Source of the DNA: Hydractinia symbiolongicarpus
Lineage: Eukaryota; Cnidaria; Hydrozoa; Anthoathecata; Hydractiniidae
Length of the DNA stretch: 64,000 nucleotides
Direction of reading: 5' to 3'
Assembly: GCF_029227915.1 (NCBI RefSeq)
Contig: NC_079887.1
Coordinates: 13,578,001 to 13,642,000 of the forward strand
Positions within the stretch are counted from its first letter, which is position 1; every line of letters begins with the position of its first letter. The notes below the pieces were generated by a model, which saw nothing but the letters and a program-made list of their open reading frames with translations, had not been told where the DNA came from and searched no databases. Both the position numbers and the translations under genes were made by a program. This document shows, piece after piece, positions 49,432 through 62,498 of the stretch.

Positions 49432-50175
49432 TACTTTAATGGGATAAATTTTCGCGGGGTTTAAATTTCGCGCATTTCGAGGATTTGGGTACTATCCGCG
49501 AAAATATGTCCCTTCGAAAAATTAGAAAAAGGCCATCCGCGAAAATTTGTCCCTGCGAAAACTTTGAAAAATTGCTTGATCCGCGACATTTTAAATTTTT
49601 GTGTTTCTTTGTTTTCAAAGTCTGAGGCTTCCTTGTTTGCAGGGTAAATTAATTAACCGAGTACTGAAGATGAAAAAAGATAAGAGAAAAGTGACAAAGG
49701 TCTCGCATCAGTTGACCTTTTCAAGGATATTAATCCTTTGCTTCTAGCTTCTAATGCAAATGATCAACCGAATTTAAGTTCTCTTTCCAGTCTTACGGAT
49801 GAACAATTGAAAGTTTCTCACATCCCACAAAGTGAAATAGTAGTGGACATTTTTTCGAATTCAATTAGAAATTCATTTTGTTTTTTATCTAGTTGTGCTT
49901 ATTCTACCTGACGTTACAGTTGTGTTGAAAGAGCTTTGAACTAAAATGAAAAACTACATTTTGTCTTGGTCGGTGTAGAAGTGATTGGTGAGGCTTTATA
50001 CAACTTTACTTTTTTTAAAAAATTGCTATCATGACCTCATCCGCGAAATTAAGTCCGCGCGAAAAATTAGATTATCTCTCTTCCGCGAAAATAAGTCCCC
50101 GGGAAATGCTAAAAATTTCGCGGATGAGCTAAACCGCGAAATTTAATCCCCACGAAAATTTATCCCATTAAAGTA
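49432..50175. mobile_element. 744-bp non-autonomous transposon with 41-bp inverted ends
   Basis: The left end tactttaatgggataaattt is an exact inverted copy of the right end, and the similarity continues to the 41st base with two mismatches. Subterminal regions carry many copies of 'ccgcgaaaat'. The centre has no intact frame. No clear target duplication, so the superfamily is not assigned. Confidence 0.85.
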
Positions 50176-51232
50176 TTAACAACAACGCGTATTTGACTTA
50201 ATCATTGTATGCGTAATTTGTCCGCAGCTATTGGATACATTATGTCAGCGTAATGTTTAATTTCACTCATTTCACTGTAGTTTTTTTTTTATATAAAAAT
50301 ATTAACATTTGTATTTGCAGCTTCGCACGGACTCATAAACTCATAAAATGAAACATACACAAACATTCAATGGGTTTTTTCAACAGAGCGTATCAAACGC
50401 TCAAATTATTTCTTCGAATAGTTGTCAGGGGCGTTTGCATGTTTCGAGCGAACAAATAGTTGAACTTGTATTTTAAATGTTTAATATTTCAAATGCAATC
50501 AATATTATTAAATTATAATTTATTATACAATAATATCTCCTTATTTACTTCGTTCTCACATATTTACACCCCTACTTTGTCGCGTGTAATAACCCTCGTA
50601 GGCATTGGCGGGAAACTTTTTTAAAAATAGTAAATTTCGTACTATCCCTACATAAAGGAAAAGAGCAACAGACGATCCGAGTATGAAGGTATTAAAATTA
50701 AACTTTTTTTTAATAATTAACCTGCATATGGTTTGTAAACTAATTATCCTAGCTTATATTAATTTTGATTGTGTGACAGAGAATTAGAATAGCAAAAAAG
50801 TTTACCTCTACATGTTAATATTTAGTTATAAAACTGATTTCACTAAATACTACAGATTTTACATCGCACCCGTTTTGATATTTTGTTTTGTTATTATAAA
50901 ACTCTGTTATGTTTCATCATACGGAGGCATGCAAGTCTGCTTTATAACACCATTGTTTTATTTAACTTGTTTTTATTGGAGAAGCTGTAATTAAAACTGA
51001 TGATTATGCTAAAAAATTGTATACAATGCAAACGATATTATTTTATTCGAGATAGTCATGCACAAAACGTCGGAATCAAGCAGGGGAAAGGATACACAAA
51101 CATTATTGATTGATTTGACCAAATCTCCGAATCTGTTGTTTAAGCGTTGACTAAATCTCCATATCTGTTGTTAAAGCGTTGAAAAGAATATGAATAATAA
51201 TTGCTGAAAAATATCTAAACAACATAAAAAGT
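50176..51232. other. AT-rich interval between repeat blocks
   Basis: No gene or defined repeat seen. It is probably the interior of a larger element bounded by the two ACGTTG blocks. Confidence 0.4.
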
Positions 51233-51350
51233 ACGTTGATATGACGTTGCTGTCTGACGTTAAATAAACGTCAAGGAAATACGTAAAATAACTTTCATTT
51301 TCACCAACGTCTATTTAGTGCACATGCAACGTCTTTTCAACGTTGAAGTG
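51233..51350. repeat. ACGTTG-rich repeat block, right
   Basis: Contains 'gatatgacgttgctgtctg', 'aaataaacgtcaagg', 'caccaacgtctatt' and 'cgtcttttcaacgttgaagt'. It resembles the left block at 48806-49175, partly in inverse order. Confidence 0.65.
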
Positions 51351-51481
51351 CCCACTGGAAATAAGAATAGTTTGTTTTTGTGTTTATTCATATGATCTTT
51401 AAACAGCCTGCTACGAAAAAAGTACTTCAGGCAGCCAGAACGTCCCTTAATCAAAAGTTGACTTCAAAAGCAACTCTCTAA

Positions 51482-51839
51482 GGGGCTGTTTATTTGGAGG
51501 CGGGCTGGCTCGGTTGACCGGGCTGGCTCGGCTGAACGGGATATCGCTGCTATTAAGAATCGCATAGAAAAATAAAAATGTGTTTAATGACAGGCGAGCC
51601 AGCCCGCCTAGGCGAGATGAAATTAACAATAAATTTAAAAAAATTCTCATCAATTATTTAAATTCGAAATACATTCTTTTGTCTTCATTGTTTATGAATC
51701 TTTTGTGAAATGTAAATAACTTTTCCATCCTGGCTGGCCGAGATATAAAAAATTTCATATGAACACGTGATTAAAATCACCCCGGCTAGCCGAGCCAGCC
51801 CGCCTAACCGAGCCAGCCCGCCTCCATGTGAACAGCCCC
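51482..51839. mobile_element. MITE with 60-bp GC-rich inverted repeats and TAA duplication
   Basis: The 358-bp element starts ggggctgtttatttggaggc; its inverted right end reads ggggctgttcacatggaggc. Inverted similarity runs for about 60 bp. It is built from repeats of 'gcgggctggctcgg', two more of which lie inside. TAA flanks both sides (51479-51481, 51840-51842), consistent with PIF/Harbinger-type insertion. Confidence 0.85.
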
Positions 51840-52189
51840 TAAGTTAATATAATGTAGTCCAATCAACAAATTTGAATCTGTGTGATCAGATAGATCTGAG
51901 ACATTTAAACTGGTAAGAATTGGGTTTTTTTGTAGCTAATGTAGTTTGAAACTCTCTGAAAGTCGAGTACTTTGTGTTATATATAGTAGTTAAGAATAGG
52001 GAGTACTATAATTATATTTAAATATATTTTAAACCTTGTGTTAAATTGTTTTATTAATTTCTTAAATTAATTAAAGGCGAAGTTATTTTGTACGATCAAT
52101 GCTAATGTTAGACACTTTTTTTAGTCTCACAAATTAGAAAAAAAAGTCCAGTCCCACAAATTAGAAAATAAAGATTGCTTGGACTAGAT

Positions 52190-52425
52190 ATTTGTACATA
52201 TTTTACATGGCTAGCCTCACAAATATTAAGGGATATACCCTGTTTATTATTTCCAGGAGGGGCAATGTCTTTAATGGGGATTTCTGAAGAATTTAATGCT
52301 CATTTTGAGCTACGCAGATATAGCAACATCAAAAGGTCCGCACAGTCTGCCATCACCCCCATTTCCCTGACATGGCTAGAGTTAAACCAGAGCTATGTTT
52401 ACATTCACTCGCCCATATGGTATCA
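52190..52425 (-). mobile_element. tRNA-derived SINE, family A, copy 3 (headless)
   Basis: Reverse complement of the family A body and tail: 'gcgtagctcaaaa', 'gagcattaaattctt', 'cccctcctggaaataataaa' and 'acagggtatatccctta'. The tRNA-like head is missing, so the copy is 5'-truncated. Confidence 0.8.
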
Positions 52426-52749
52426 TTGTGTATTTTATTATTTTTAGTCAGAAAATTTCTATCTATTTGTACTTGTTGTAGGCCTGTCAGATCAATACTT
52501 ATCCCAAGAGTAAAGACAATGATTTAGAGGACAAGCTAAAGGTTCTTATAAGCTACACGTACCGATTTTGAGCATACAGAATAAAGACACTAAAATAACA
52601 TTATTTACCGCAGAGCGTTAAAACCTTTTTTTTTTGCATGCATAATACCGAACGCTTAAGAATAATTTTTCTCTTTTTGTGTCATTGCTGGATAATTGTA
52701 TAGTCGTTTTCGGTGAGCTCTGAAGAACGACTAACCTGTTTTTATCTAG

Positions 52750-52915
52750 ACTAGTCGTTAGCCCGTGGAAAAAAACACGGGTTCGCCCGTTATTTTTATA
52801 ACGCATTGCGTGCGTCTCGCTACCTGCGCAGCTAAGCTACCATTTTGCATGACAGACAGACGGACGGACGGACGGAAGGACGGACAGACGTATACGGGTA
52901 TTATATTATAGATAC
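52750..52915 (+). repeat. Dispersed repeat segment, copy 2, with GACG/GACA microsatellite
   Basis: A hairpin (cccgtg...cacggg) leads into 'gggttcgcccgtt' and 'gtgcgtctcgctacc', matching copy 1 at 39655-39750. A simple repeat of gacagaca then gacggacg follows at about 52851-52890. It looks like a small element ending in a microsatellite tail. Class unknown. Confidence 0.6.
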
Positions 52916-54794
52916 TACGGTGAATGTAGGCGAATGATGCCAGCTAATACGAGTGAAAGATACCGGCTAATACAGATTCCCTTGTAATTGCCAAAAACGC
53001 CAATGCGTGTTGGTCTTTCAGGGATTATTTATTCGTATTTATGATTAATGGGAGACAGACGATGCATATTCAATAGCCCGTCGCACAATTATTTATATTA
53101 TTACTCTTTTGTGTTCTGTGCTTGCACATGAAGTGGAGCCTCTCTAAAGCGGATTTATTTTAAATAGATTCTCTAAAACATTCTTGCAGCGCAACTCCAT
53201 GAATCATCTTACCTTCAACGCCCCCAAAAGCTGACTCTTGTTTGTGGGCAAGCGTAAAATTTTAATTGAAATTGATAAATCGGGATTATTAATAGATCTT
53301 GTTTGCGTAGTATTTCAAACCCCTTGATTGGCTAACTTCCATCCTTAGTGACGCGTGTAGACGACTCAATTAAATTACTTCAGAGTTTCCAAGTGGTAAG
53401 ATTTTTCATGTCATACAATTCATCTCTCTCCTTGTAAAGCAGAAATGACGTTTGGCTTATATATTTTTGATTTGTGAGTCATCCCTAAGCAACTTTATTT
53501 GTTTTAATTGTAAAAAGAGATTGGTACAAGCGCTCTCAAACTGCTCCAGCATGTTGACCAGCTTTTTGTAAACCCACGACCATACAATATGGGAAGCACC
53601 AACTCCTTCTTCTTTTTATTTTGCAGTACAGGTGAATGTCTCTATTTATGTTGTACAGGCATGTTGACCTGTATTTCTTTATTTTTGTTAAGATATCTTT
53701 GCACAGTTTATTCAATCATTGGCTTTCAAGAATTTGAACTTTGCACTGAATATCCATGGCAGAAAGCTTCCCCTTAATTTTCACGTAACATCATCATAAT
53801 GCCAATCGGCAAGCTTCCTTTTGTCTCGGTCACATCTTGCCACCGTTACCACCATGTATGTCTTTTCCGTTGATTTTTGCCAACAGTTTTTCATGTGCAA
53901 GTGAGTTTTTTTGGATTGGTCTATGTCAATTTGATCTATGAAAAGTTTGGCATATTGGTCAATCAGTCACTGAAATATGTAGTTTCCAAAAATGGCTCTT
54001 TGTTGCTTTTTTAATAAGAGATATACAGGAAAGAATGTTTGTAATTTCAGTCCAAAATCGCTAAAATCCTGTCAGAAAATGTCGCAAAAACTTTTCCTTC
54101 TGAAGAAAATAAAGAAAATTACGCCGTTTAGGTGTTTTTTGTTCGTTGATGAAGCATGGGATGGGTCTAATATACGTCAGATGCAGGTATTGGCAAAATT
54201 GACAGCTCTCTGGCTGTCAACTTTATATTTACAAATAAATCGTATTTCTCCGACGAATAGATTCCAACTCGTGCTATTGCCAAATTAAGTAATCCTATTT
54301 GTTTCGATGTGAGCTTTGCTGTTCAGGTTTAAGGGAGAAATATAAAACTAACGTTCTTGTTAAAATTTCAGTACAGCGGATATGGGTGTGAACTTGTATA
54401 CGAACATGGAAACGTTTTATAACCTGTACTCTGTGCTGAATATAAATAAAGGACAATAGGAAGAAAAATCAGCCGCATTGTTGTATTATGCACATTGCGG
54501 TGCAGTACCAGTCTTATCTCATCTATACAGTTTCGTAACAGACTTTCTATGCGCGATAAGATGGGGTGGTCGAACCTACGCCTTCATATCACAACTTCTC
54601 AAAGCAGGCTTAACTCATTTTACTATAATATATTACCCACTCTCCGTTATCAGTAAGCAAAAGCTAGACGTTCGTCTGGTTTAGAGATATAGGATTAGCT
54701 GAAAAATTTAAGCAACCTTAAGTTCACTTGAATCACTGAAAATTTATTTGAGGCATCTACACTTTAATTTTAAATTTTCTACAACTTTCTACAA
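52916..54794. other. Intergenic, no gene seen
   Basis: Moderately AT-rich, with no frame bearing family motifs. Confidence 0.45.
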
Positions 54795-54958
54795 AAGCTT
54801 ATTAGGGCCATGCCTACACATTTTATTGATCAATGTTGTATCTCGAGATCGAAGCTTCCATCTGAAGATCGAAGCTTTCATCTTGAGATTGAAATAAAGC
54901 TTCGATCTTCGATACAACATTAATCAATAAAATGAGTAGGCATGGCCCTAATAAGCTT
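54795..54958. mobile_element. Foldback palindromic element
   Basis: About 63-bp arms: aagcttattagggccatgcc on the left is matched by its exact reverse complement on the right. Inward the arms stay similar ('ttttattgat' and 'aatgttgtat') apart from a few changes. The loop is a small cluster of 'gatcgaagctt' repeats. Confidence 0.85.
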
Positions 54959-55450
54959 CCGTAACTTTCTCCTGCAACAGACACTAAAAAAATTTCACTA
55001 CAAAAAAATCTAGGTGGAAATCATTCCGGAATAAGATGTCTTGTGTTAGCTAAAAAGACCGGCCGGGAAGTGAAGCTAATTCATTAAGTTAAAATATGAG
55101 TATTTGTTGTTATCAGGCACCCTATCCGGTGCAAAAAACAACGAAACCTTTTTAGAACATGCCGTGGCACTAAGAAATGCAACAAACACAGAGAAAAATA
55201 GATCATGATGTTTCAAACTAACGCCTCTTGTACATGTTGCATTGACATTGCTGTCTTCGTAAAATTGACAACTTGAGACTACCCAGAGGTTTTGTTTTTA
55301 ATAAAGTAAATTAACCTGTTTTTATCTCTATATTTATATTGCCAATTGCCTGTCTGTTTAAATTGGTTATCCAAAATTTGGATCCCTGCAGAGCAACAGG
55401 CGAATAGGCAGATGCAAGACAAGACAGATGCAAAAGATACGTTGGGCAGG

Positions 55451-55765
55451 CGAATTTCCGTGGAAATTTTAATGGGCTCAAATCTAGTCTGTAATATAAT
55501 GCTTACTGCCGTCTGTGAGCCAAAAGATGGGTGCTGCGGGTAGCCACGGCAAATTTTCATAACATTCAACGAGGGCTCACAGCCCTAGTTTGTATTATAA
55601 TGCTTACTGTCCGTTTATGAGCCAAAAGTTGTGTGCTGCGAGTAGCGGCAGCAAATTCTCATGGAATTTCCATGGGCTCACAACTAGTCGGCAATATGAT
55701 ACTCATTGTCTGTCTGCGAAAAAAACGTGTGCTGCGTTCAGAGACGGTCAAGTTTCCGTGGATTT
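55451..55765. repeat. About 100-bp tandem repeat, three copies
   Basis: Units begin near 55451, 55549, 55651 and (partial) 55748. Shared blocks are 'aatttccgtgg' or equivalent, 'gggctca', 'taatgcttact' and 'gtgtgctgcg'. Identity between units is moderate, so this is an older duplication. Confidence 0.75.
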
Positions 55766-56018
55766 TTAATTATTAAAGTTATTGGCAAATCTAATATCTT
55801 TTTTCATTGTTAAAATATTATTTCATACTGTTATGATGGAAAAAATAGATAAAATGTTCAAAAACAAAAAATAGTAAGTACATTTAGACAAAATATATCT
55901 TCTAAAAATAACCAGTAGTTATGTGACATGATTAAAAGCAAACATAAAATGTATCCAATCTCTATTAAATACAAAGCAAAATTTCCATAACAAGTATCTT
56001 TTACAAAAAACCTAATAA

Positions 56019-56321
56019 TTACGTCGGTTTGTCATCTTTTCCTTTCCAAATAAATCTTCGTCTGTGTCTAAGCCTATCTATTGCACAGTTAGATTTACAT
56101 ATTTGTTGAGCTTGAAAACACACCATAAGCATCTGAACTTCATTTCCACCTATTGTCAAACATTGGTGAGTGGTTATAGAACAAGTTTCTATGCAGAATT
56201 GAAATTTCTCTTCGATACTTGATGTTGTTGTGGTTCTAGAATATTGTCGTAGAGCCGTACAGCTATATAGTTGAAAGAATAGAAAAAATAAAACGATTTT
56301 TATGTATCTATTGAAATCCAT
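56019..56321 (-). CDS. Small secreted cysteine-rich protein 1, novel family
   Basis: 100 residues from the first ATG in frame. Residues 1-24 form a likely signal peptide (hydrophobic IVLFFLFFQLYS core). A Thr/Ser-rich linker follows, then six cysteines at 43, 47, 54, 68, 75 and 79 with spacing C-x3-C-x6-C-x13-C-x6-C-x3-C, then a tail with RLRHRRRF. The pattern is symmetric about its middle, which suggests two disulphide-linked helices. It shares the spacing and the words CFQA and the flanking Ile-Cys with the protein at 62499-62765, a paralogue on the same strand 6 kb away. I recognise no named family. It could be a secreted peptide, hormone-like or defence molecule; nothing in the sequence decides this. 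Coding status is supported mainly by the paralogue. Confidence 0.7.
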   Translation of the reverse strand: MDFNRYIKIVLFFLFFQLYSCTALRQYSRTTTTSSIEEKFQFCIETCSITTHQCLTIGGNEVQMLMVCFQAQQICKSNCAIDRLRHRRRFIWKGKDDKPT

Positions 56322-56399
56322 ATAATAGATTTCACATAGAAGTGTCTTTATTCGAAGTTGTTTTTGTGTTTGTTTCTTGAAAATAAAATTCAATTTCTT

Positions 56400-59300
56400 T
56401 GTTCCAATATATCGACTTAACTTTAAATCTACCTGTATATTACTGTCTGTGTGCCTGTGTGTGTGTGCTAATTTTCTTTACCAAAATCCTTCATATAGCA
56501 AGTTTCAACAAGGATATAAGCCTCCCCTACTTTCCGATGAAAAGATAATTTCCTAATCGCAATATCTTTTTCTTTTCTCTATTGTATTTTATTCATTTTG
56601 TGTTCTGTAGTTTCCATGGAAACGTTTGTTATTAATATATGCTGACGTCATGTTTGTAACAGCGCATGCAGGTGTTCTATGAGGTGCCATACTGTGAATA
56701 ATAATGTTTTTTCTGTATTTTATTGGAAGGAGGAGATACTGAAGCTGTTTAGATTGATTGGTTTATTTATAGATACATAAGTTGTAAATATTTTTCCTCT
56801 TCAACCAAAATAAAACAAAATTTTAAATATTTCAATAGTGTTTATCTCTCATTCTTTTAAGCATTCATTGACGAGAAACAGAACGGAAGCAACAGCAAGC
56901 TTAAACCAATAAAGGCTGTCTTCCGCAGTTTTCTTTTTTTTGATAGGAAACACGGCAATTTGATTAATACGACATCGTAGCAAGGTCTGCATTTATTGGT
57001 ATAAAGGAAGTTTTTCTGCTATGTTGAAACTTGGCAAATAGAATTAACTCGCCACTACTACGCAGTCGGATTACTTCTTTTATAGTACGCAAGGTAAAAA
57101 GCGTTTAGAATACACTAGTTGGTGCCACTCTAATAATACGGAACTATCCACGAAACAGCCGTAATAAACCGTTAATTTTAGTTAAGGTCTCATGCTGACA
57201 TCAGCAATTGATTTGCTTCTAATTAAATAACCGAAAGTCTTAGTCTAAAACAAGAATTGAACCTTTACAAGTTCGAAATAAGCCATCTATTATAGAAAAA
57301 GCGTTGATAACAACTTTCTAAAAGGAACTTTAAAATTTGCCAACCTAAATATGAGGGATAGGTTATGAGGGATCATAACGTAAAGCAATTATTTTTTTTG
57401 AGGATTTAATGATTTTGTTATTTTTTTTCATAACTGATTTTTACGATATAGATAAAATATTTCTTCTAAGAAAGAAATATGTGAAGGGATGTAAAACACG
57501 AAATTAAATTTCTGCAAAATTTTAAATTCTGTTTTGTGAAAAACAATCCAATATTAAGTTAAATGTAATATAGCTAATAAACAAAGAAGTCTTCCCACCC
57601 TCATCCAATTCTTATACCTTGTTAGACAAAAATTGTTGCTTATTCTATATTATATAAGAAAAATAAAACTAAGAAACCAAAGTTAACCCTTTTCAGGTTG
57701 GGGTTCAGGTTGGGGTCTAAGTGACCTGGTCAAAGGTTCTTAAGGTCTGTTTACGACGTTCCTTATTCAATACTCATTGCACACTAACAATGTTGCCTCA
57801 TTTTTAAGTTTGGTATCGTGGTTAATCGCTAACGTCAGCAAAATTCAAAATGTGCTACATAATGATTGCTTCAATGCACCCTGTCAAGGAAAAGGCCTCA
57901 ATTGTGTTAAATAACTCTACAGAGAATGATTGATCAGAGTTTAGGGTTTTTACCTTGTTTTTAGATTTTCTGTGGGTACAATAAGGCGCTCAATGAGTTA
58001 TTTCTATTTGAGGTTATTACAGTTATTTTACAACACAATAGACTGTACGCCACACACGCCCTCAAGCATGATAAAACCTTGGAAAACCAAAAGAATAGGC
58101 AAAAACACGACAAAAATGCATTGGCGCATTGTACGCCCGAAAGCAATATATTTAGTGCGTTAGCGTTACTAGTTTGAAGCAATAGTAGAAGTAATGACGA
58201 ATTAAATAAATAGGCGTTAAAACACAAAACTAAAAGAAGTTTAAGGCAAAACTGCAAACTATTCTGGTTAAAAATGCTCTACTCTTGTTTTTGTTTTTTT
58301 ATTTTTAATTATCACAAGTAATATACAATATTAAAAATAACTAAACCAGCAGCCTCGCTTTTATGTTTGGTCACCTGATAAATTGTTGTCGTAAGCAAAA
58401 ATCAAGCAGACATTGCCTAATATTCTGCCTAATGGTTTTCATAGACAGTTATGTCTTACGCCCATATGAAGTAATATTGTGTTGACGGACATAACAGGGG
58501 CGCAAGGGTAGCAAAAATTAAAAAAGACGCCATAGAGAAAACATTTAATATTAACATAAAAGGGCCATCGCATTTGGCTTACTTCTCTTCTCTTCCAATT
58601 TAAAGGTAATTCTCTTCTATAATGCAAAAAGTTCTCTGCTGAATTTGGACACTTCTTTTCTGCACGTAACACTTTTATGCATATGGCCCGGAACTTTCTC
58701 TTCACAACTAAACTTTGAAATCTGGACCACAATTTTACACCCATGATCCGTTTATTTTGTGTTTTTGTTTTCGCGAGAAGTATACTTGGCTGAGACGTAC
58801 TTAATTAACCAACAGCCTGATATTGTAGCAGGTTCCTGTGCATATGCATGAGTAAAATAATATTACGAATTAATTCACTTTCGTGGCAAAGTAGTTAATT
58901 TTAGTCAATAAAATGCCATTATGGTAGGGTCCACCAATCAAACTACATAAAAAATATCAGACTGGAAGTTTAGGTTAAAAACAACAGGTTTTTTGTTTAG
59001 AACATTAGAAAATCAAGAACAATAAGAAAAGCATGGTCCACTACACATAAAATTTTTGAGAGTTATTAATTACTAAGAACACTGATCTTTGTCATGGCCA
59101 GACCGGTATGTCATTTATTCAAAAACGTGAGTTATCTAAATCTAATCAATCAATATTGCGGGCCAGAATTGGGTCTGAATTTTTTTTTTTTTTTTACTAA
59201 TTCATGGAAGAGAAGTGCTTTACACTTTGGAAGAGAAATGTTTCGAACGAAAGAAAAAATTCGGAGAAAAATTTGATACTAAATGACCACTATGTCCCTA

Positions 59301-61894
59301 AGTTTTCAAACTATGCAGAGACAGAAGTACTGACGGTAAAATTGTGAGTGATATATCGCTTCTCACGAGTTAAAAAGAGGAAAATTACGAGCAAAGAAAG
59401 CATCCTATAAGCAAATGCCACCTTTGAACTATACACCTCTCCTAAACTTGAATTTTATAAAAACATATTTCTTGTTAAATAGAGGAGGCGTTTATTTGAA
59501 GCAGTTCTGAGTGTTTTATTGAAGATAACTGAACGTAAATAAAAACAAGGACATTGAAGAAACAGCAACAACAACAACAGCAACAACATAAGAACCACAC
59601 AAACAAAAACAGGCGTAAATAAAAAGGAAGGAAAAAAATTAAACTTTCTTCGTACTTCGTGATATAATATGTGCAACTATCCTACGCGTTACTGCTGAAA
59701 AAATAAAATTCTGAAATTCCACTACAATAAGCGATGATATCTCTCGCCTTCAAGCTGTGAATTGATATCAATTTTTGTTTGCTTCAATCTTTGTCTGACG
59801 TCAGGCGTGGTAGAAAGACTTTTCTCTGAGGTCGTTTATAGTTGTTTTGCATGCTGTTGTCGATTGCTCAACAATGGAAACCTTAGAGAAAAGAAGCACG
59901 TACAGTCCTGCTGATGTTTTGTTACAATTTTACTTATTTTTGTTACAAATTTAGTTGTGAAAGGCCATGAAAGAAAAAAGAGTTTTTTGCGGAACCATGT
60001 CTAAATACGATTATTTTTGAGAACTGAATACAAGTTATATGTTTTATGTAGTTATCGGAAATATAATATGAATTGATAAGGACATGCAAGAATTGCAAAA
60101 ATTAATCCACGAAATCGCTTATGTAAATAAAGTAGATTAATGTTATATTTTGGTAGCGTGTTTTTAAGACCATACTTTTGCCGCCTTTAATTTAGAATTT
60201 TAAGTAACGCCCATGTTTTCGTATAATTTGTTCACAACGCCATGTTCTACAATCCCAGACCAAATAAGTGGCGAAATGGGATTTTTTTCATAAAAAAAAG
60301 GTAAGTTTTACTCCTTTCCCCGACATCAGTGTTGATTTAAGCCTTGTTTGTGCCCTGACATGTGGATACAACAGTGATACAGGGAAGGGGGAGAAGATTA
60401 TAGGAAGAAAGTCCATAAATTTGCAATCTTACGCATTTATTCGTTTCTGTATTGAGAATGCTGTAGAAGTACTTATGACCAAGTCAGTAGAGCAAAACTT
60501 TATTTACTGTTCAAAATGTTAAAACATTTAAATTGTTTATGACCCTAAATTTTACTCGTACGTGATCGTGAGATGCACTGAACATACATTCTAAAAATAT
60601 CTAAATGAACTCAATAAACTATACACAATAAAAGAGCGCTAAAACTCAAGTGATGAATGATAATCATTTATACGGAGGGTATACTTTATCACCACAAAAT
60701 TGTTCATGAGTGGTGATACCTAGAAATTAGTTCTGATGTTTTCTCTAATAGAATAACTACGAATTATTGTTAAAACGTAAGCAGACAGACAGGCAGGCTT
60801 ATTTTTAAAGGTAATTGGTAGATATAATATTAATTAAAGTAACCAGCAACAGCATGGGTCTATTATTTATGCATGACCACATGTTTAATTGCAACGTCAG
60901 CAAAGATTGCAGTTTAGCGATTCTGTTGATTCTCTTTAAAAAATTTTAAAGGCCTCCTCTAAGTCAAGTTACGTAAGACAATAATTAATCTGATAATGAT
61001 TTTGAGATTGGTTCATACTTTTGTTTTTAAGATTCTTGTAGCCTTAATACCAAGCTAAAATGAACATAATTTGTTTTAAACTTGTAAATGTCGATTTTTA
61101 CATGCACCTGATACAAAAACTAACAATCTTTTCTAACATTCAAGTTCTTACACATGCTCAACAATAAAAATATGTAACCTGTTTTTTGGAATTATAATGC
61201 ATGTATGAAAGTGAAAATATCGTGTATCACGAAATAAATCGGTAGAAAATACAAAGGCTATTAGTGCTAACATAGTCCAAATTGTATTCATTGCAGTCAA
61301 GAAAATTGCAAGCATAAGTTCCACTTTTATTTCTGTACCATAATAGACGTACTTAGTCACTTGCTTATGGCACAATTTTATTTTGTTTTATAAGTCAACG
61401 TCGTGGAGATTAAACTCCAACCACTTTCTTATGGTTAATATACATTGATTTATTCTTGTTGATATCGGTGTATCCAACACCTTTGTAAATATGACATAGT
61501 ACTGCAAAGAATCGATTAGGCCCCTGGCGCTTATTTAATATGTTTGCAATTCGGATAGGGTGTTTTTAAGGATCAGAATTTTTTGGAAACTGAAAAGAAC
61601 ACGAAAAATGATAACTTGATACCTTCTTATTTTACTGGCTTGATTGATAATTAGTGGATGTGTCTGGATTGTAGTTCCCATCTTAGGTTTACTGGTTATT
61701 TAATTAGAAGGGTGTGAAAATTGGTGGGATAGGGCATAAAGTCTAACCGCTGCCATATAGGATGTCTAATATAAGAAGTCTTTGCCTTAATTATTGGCTT
61801 ATTCAGATAATTCTTTTTGATACTTCTTTTGATAATTTTTTCAAATTAAAATAAAGTTTTGAGATCTCAGCTGTGGGGATTGTGTAAAATATAT
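56400..61894. other. Intergenic between the two cysteine-rich genes, no gene seen
   Basis: AT-rich. A short CAA/CAG simple repeat lies at about 59563-59590. A few hydrophobic frames exist (for example 58257-57961 minus and 61315-61148 minus) but none has supporting motifs. I found no third copy of the six-cysteine domain here by eye. Confidence 0.45.
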
Positions 61895-62148
61895 TGACAT
61901 CGTCATTGCAGCCTTAGGTGTTGATGTGTTTAGCTTTATTATGCTAACATAGGGGGAAGACACACAAAAATGTTGTTTCCCGCGTTTCATGTTCTGCCAA
62001 ATTCCCAAAACGCGCCTTCCCCTAGTTTATAAATCGAGTGCCAATCGCGGGAAGTGTTATTAAAACGCATCTTAGGTCTTACTCTCAAATTTTTTTAACA
62101 TAATAAATCTAAACACATCAAAACCTAAAGGCTGCAATAAAGATGTCA
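61895..62148. mobile_element. 254-bp MITE with about 50-bp inverted ends
   Basis: The left end, tgacatcgtcattgcagcct followed by tgatgtgtttagctttatta, is mirrored by the right end with a few changes. The interior is GC-richer and has no frame. No clear target duplication. Confidence 0.8.
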
Positions 62149-62498
62149 TTATATTCCACACGAACTTTACATGGTCGCTCCATAAGTTACCTGAGATTGG
62201 AAAATAGACTGAAATTGTGGGCAAATAAAAGCGATTTCTTGAATTTTAAATTCAGTAATCAAAAAAAAAATTGTTCTTTGGAGTTAAACTGTTAGTCCTT
62301 GAAAAATGTTAATGCTACTATGTACATATATATATAATGTTAATATAAATATGAAATATTGTTAAAATTACAAAATATAGGTGTATGAGATAAATATGGT
62401 CTTTTACAGGCACGTAAGATTTCAAAGTCTTGCCCTTGTGCGAATGTTTTCGAGGAAAAATACGAATTGAAGGTTTATGTTGTTGTATTCCATGAACT

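Noticed and set aside
61148-61315. Minus-strand frame starting with a signal-peptide-like stretch
   Set aside because: Short, no cysteine framework, no clear splice partner and no homologue recognised.
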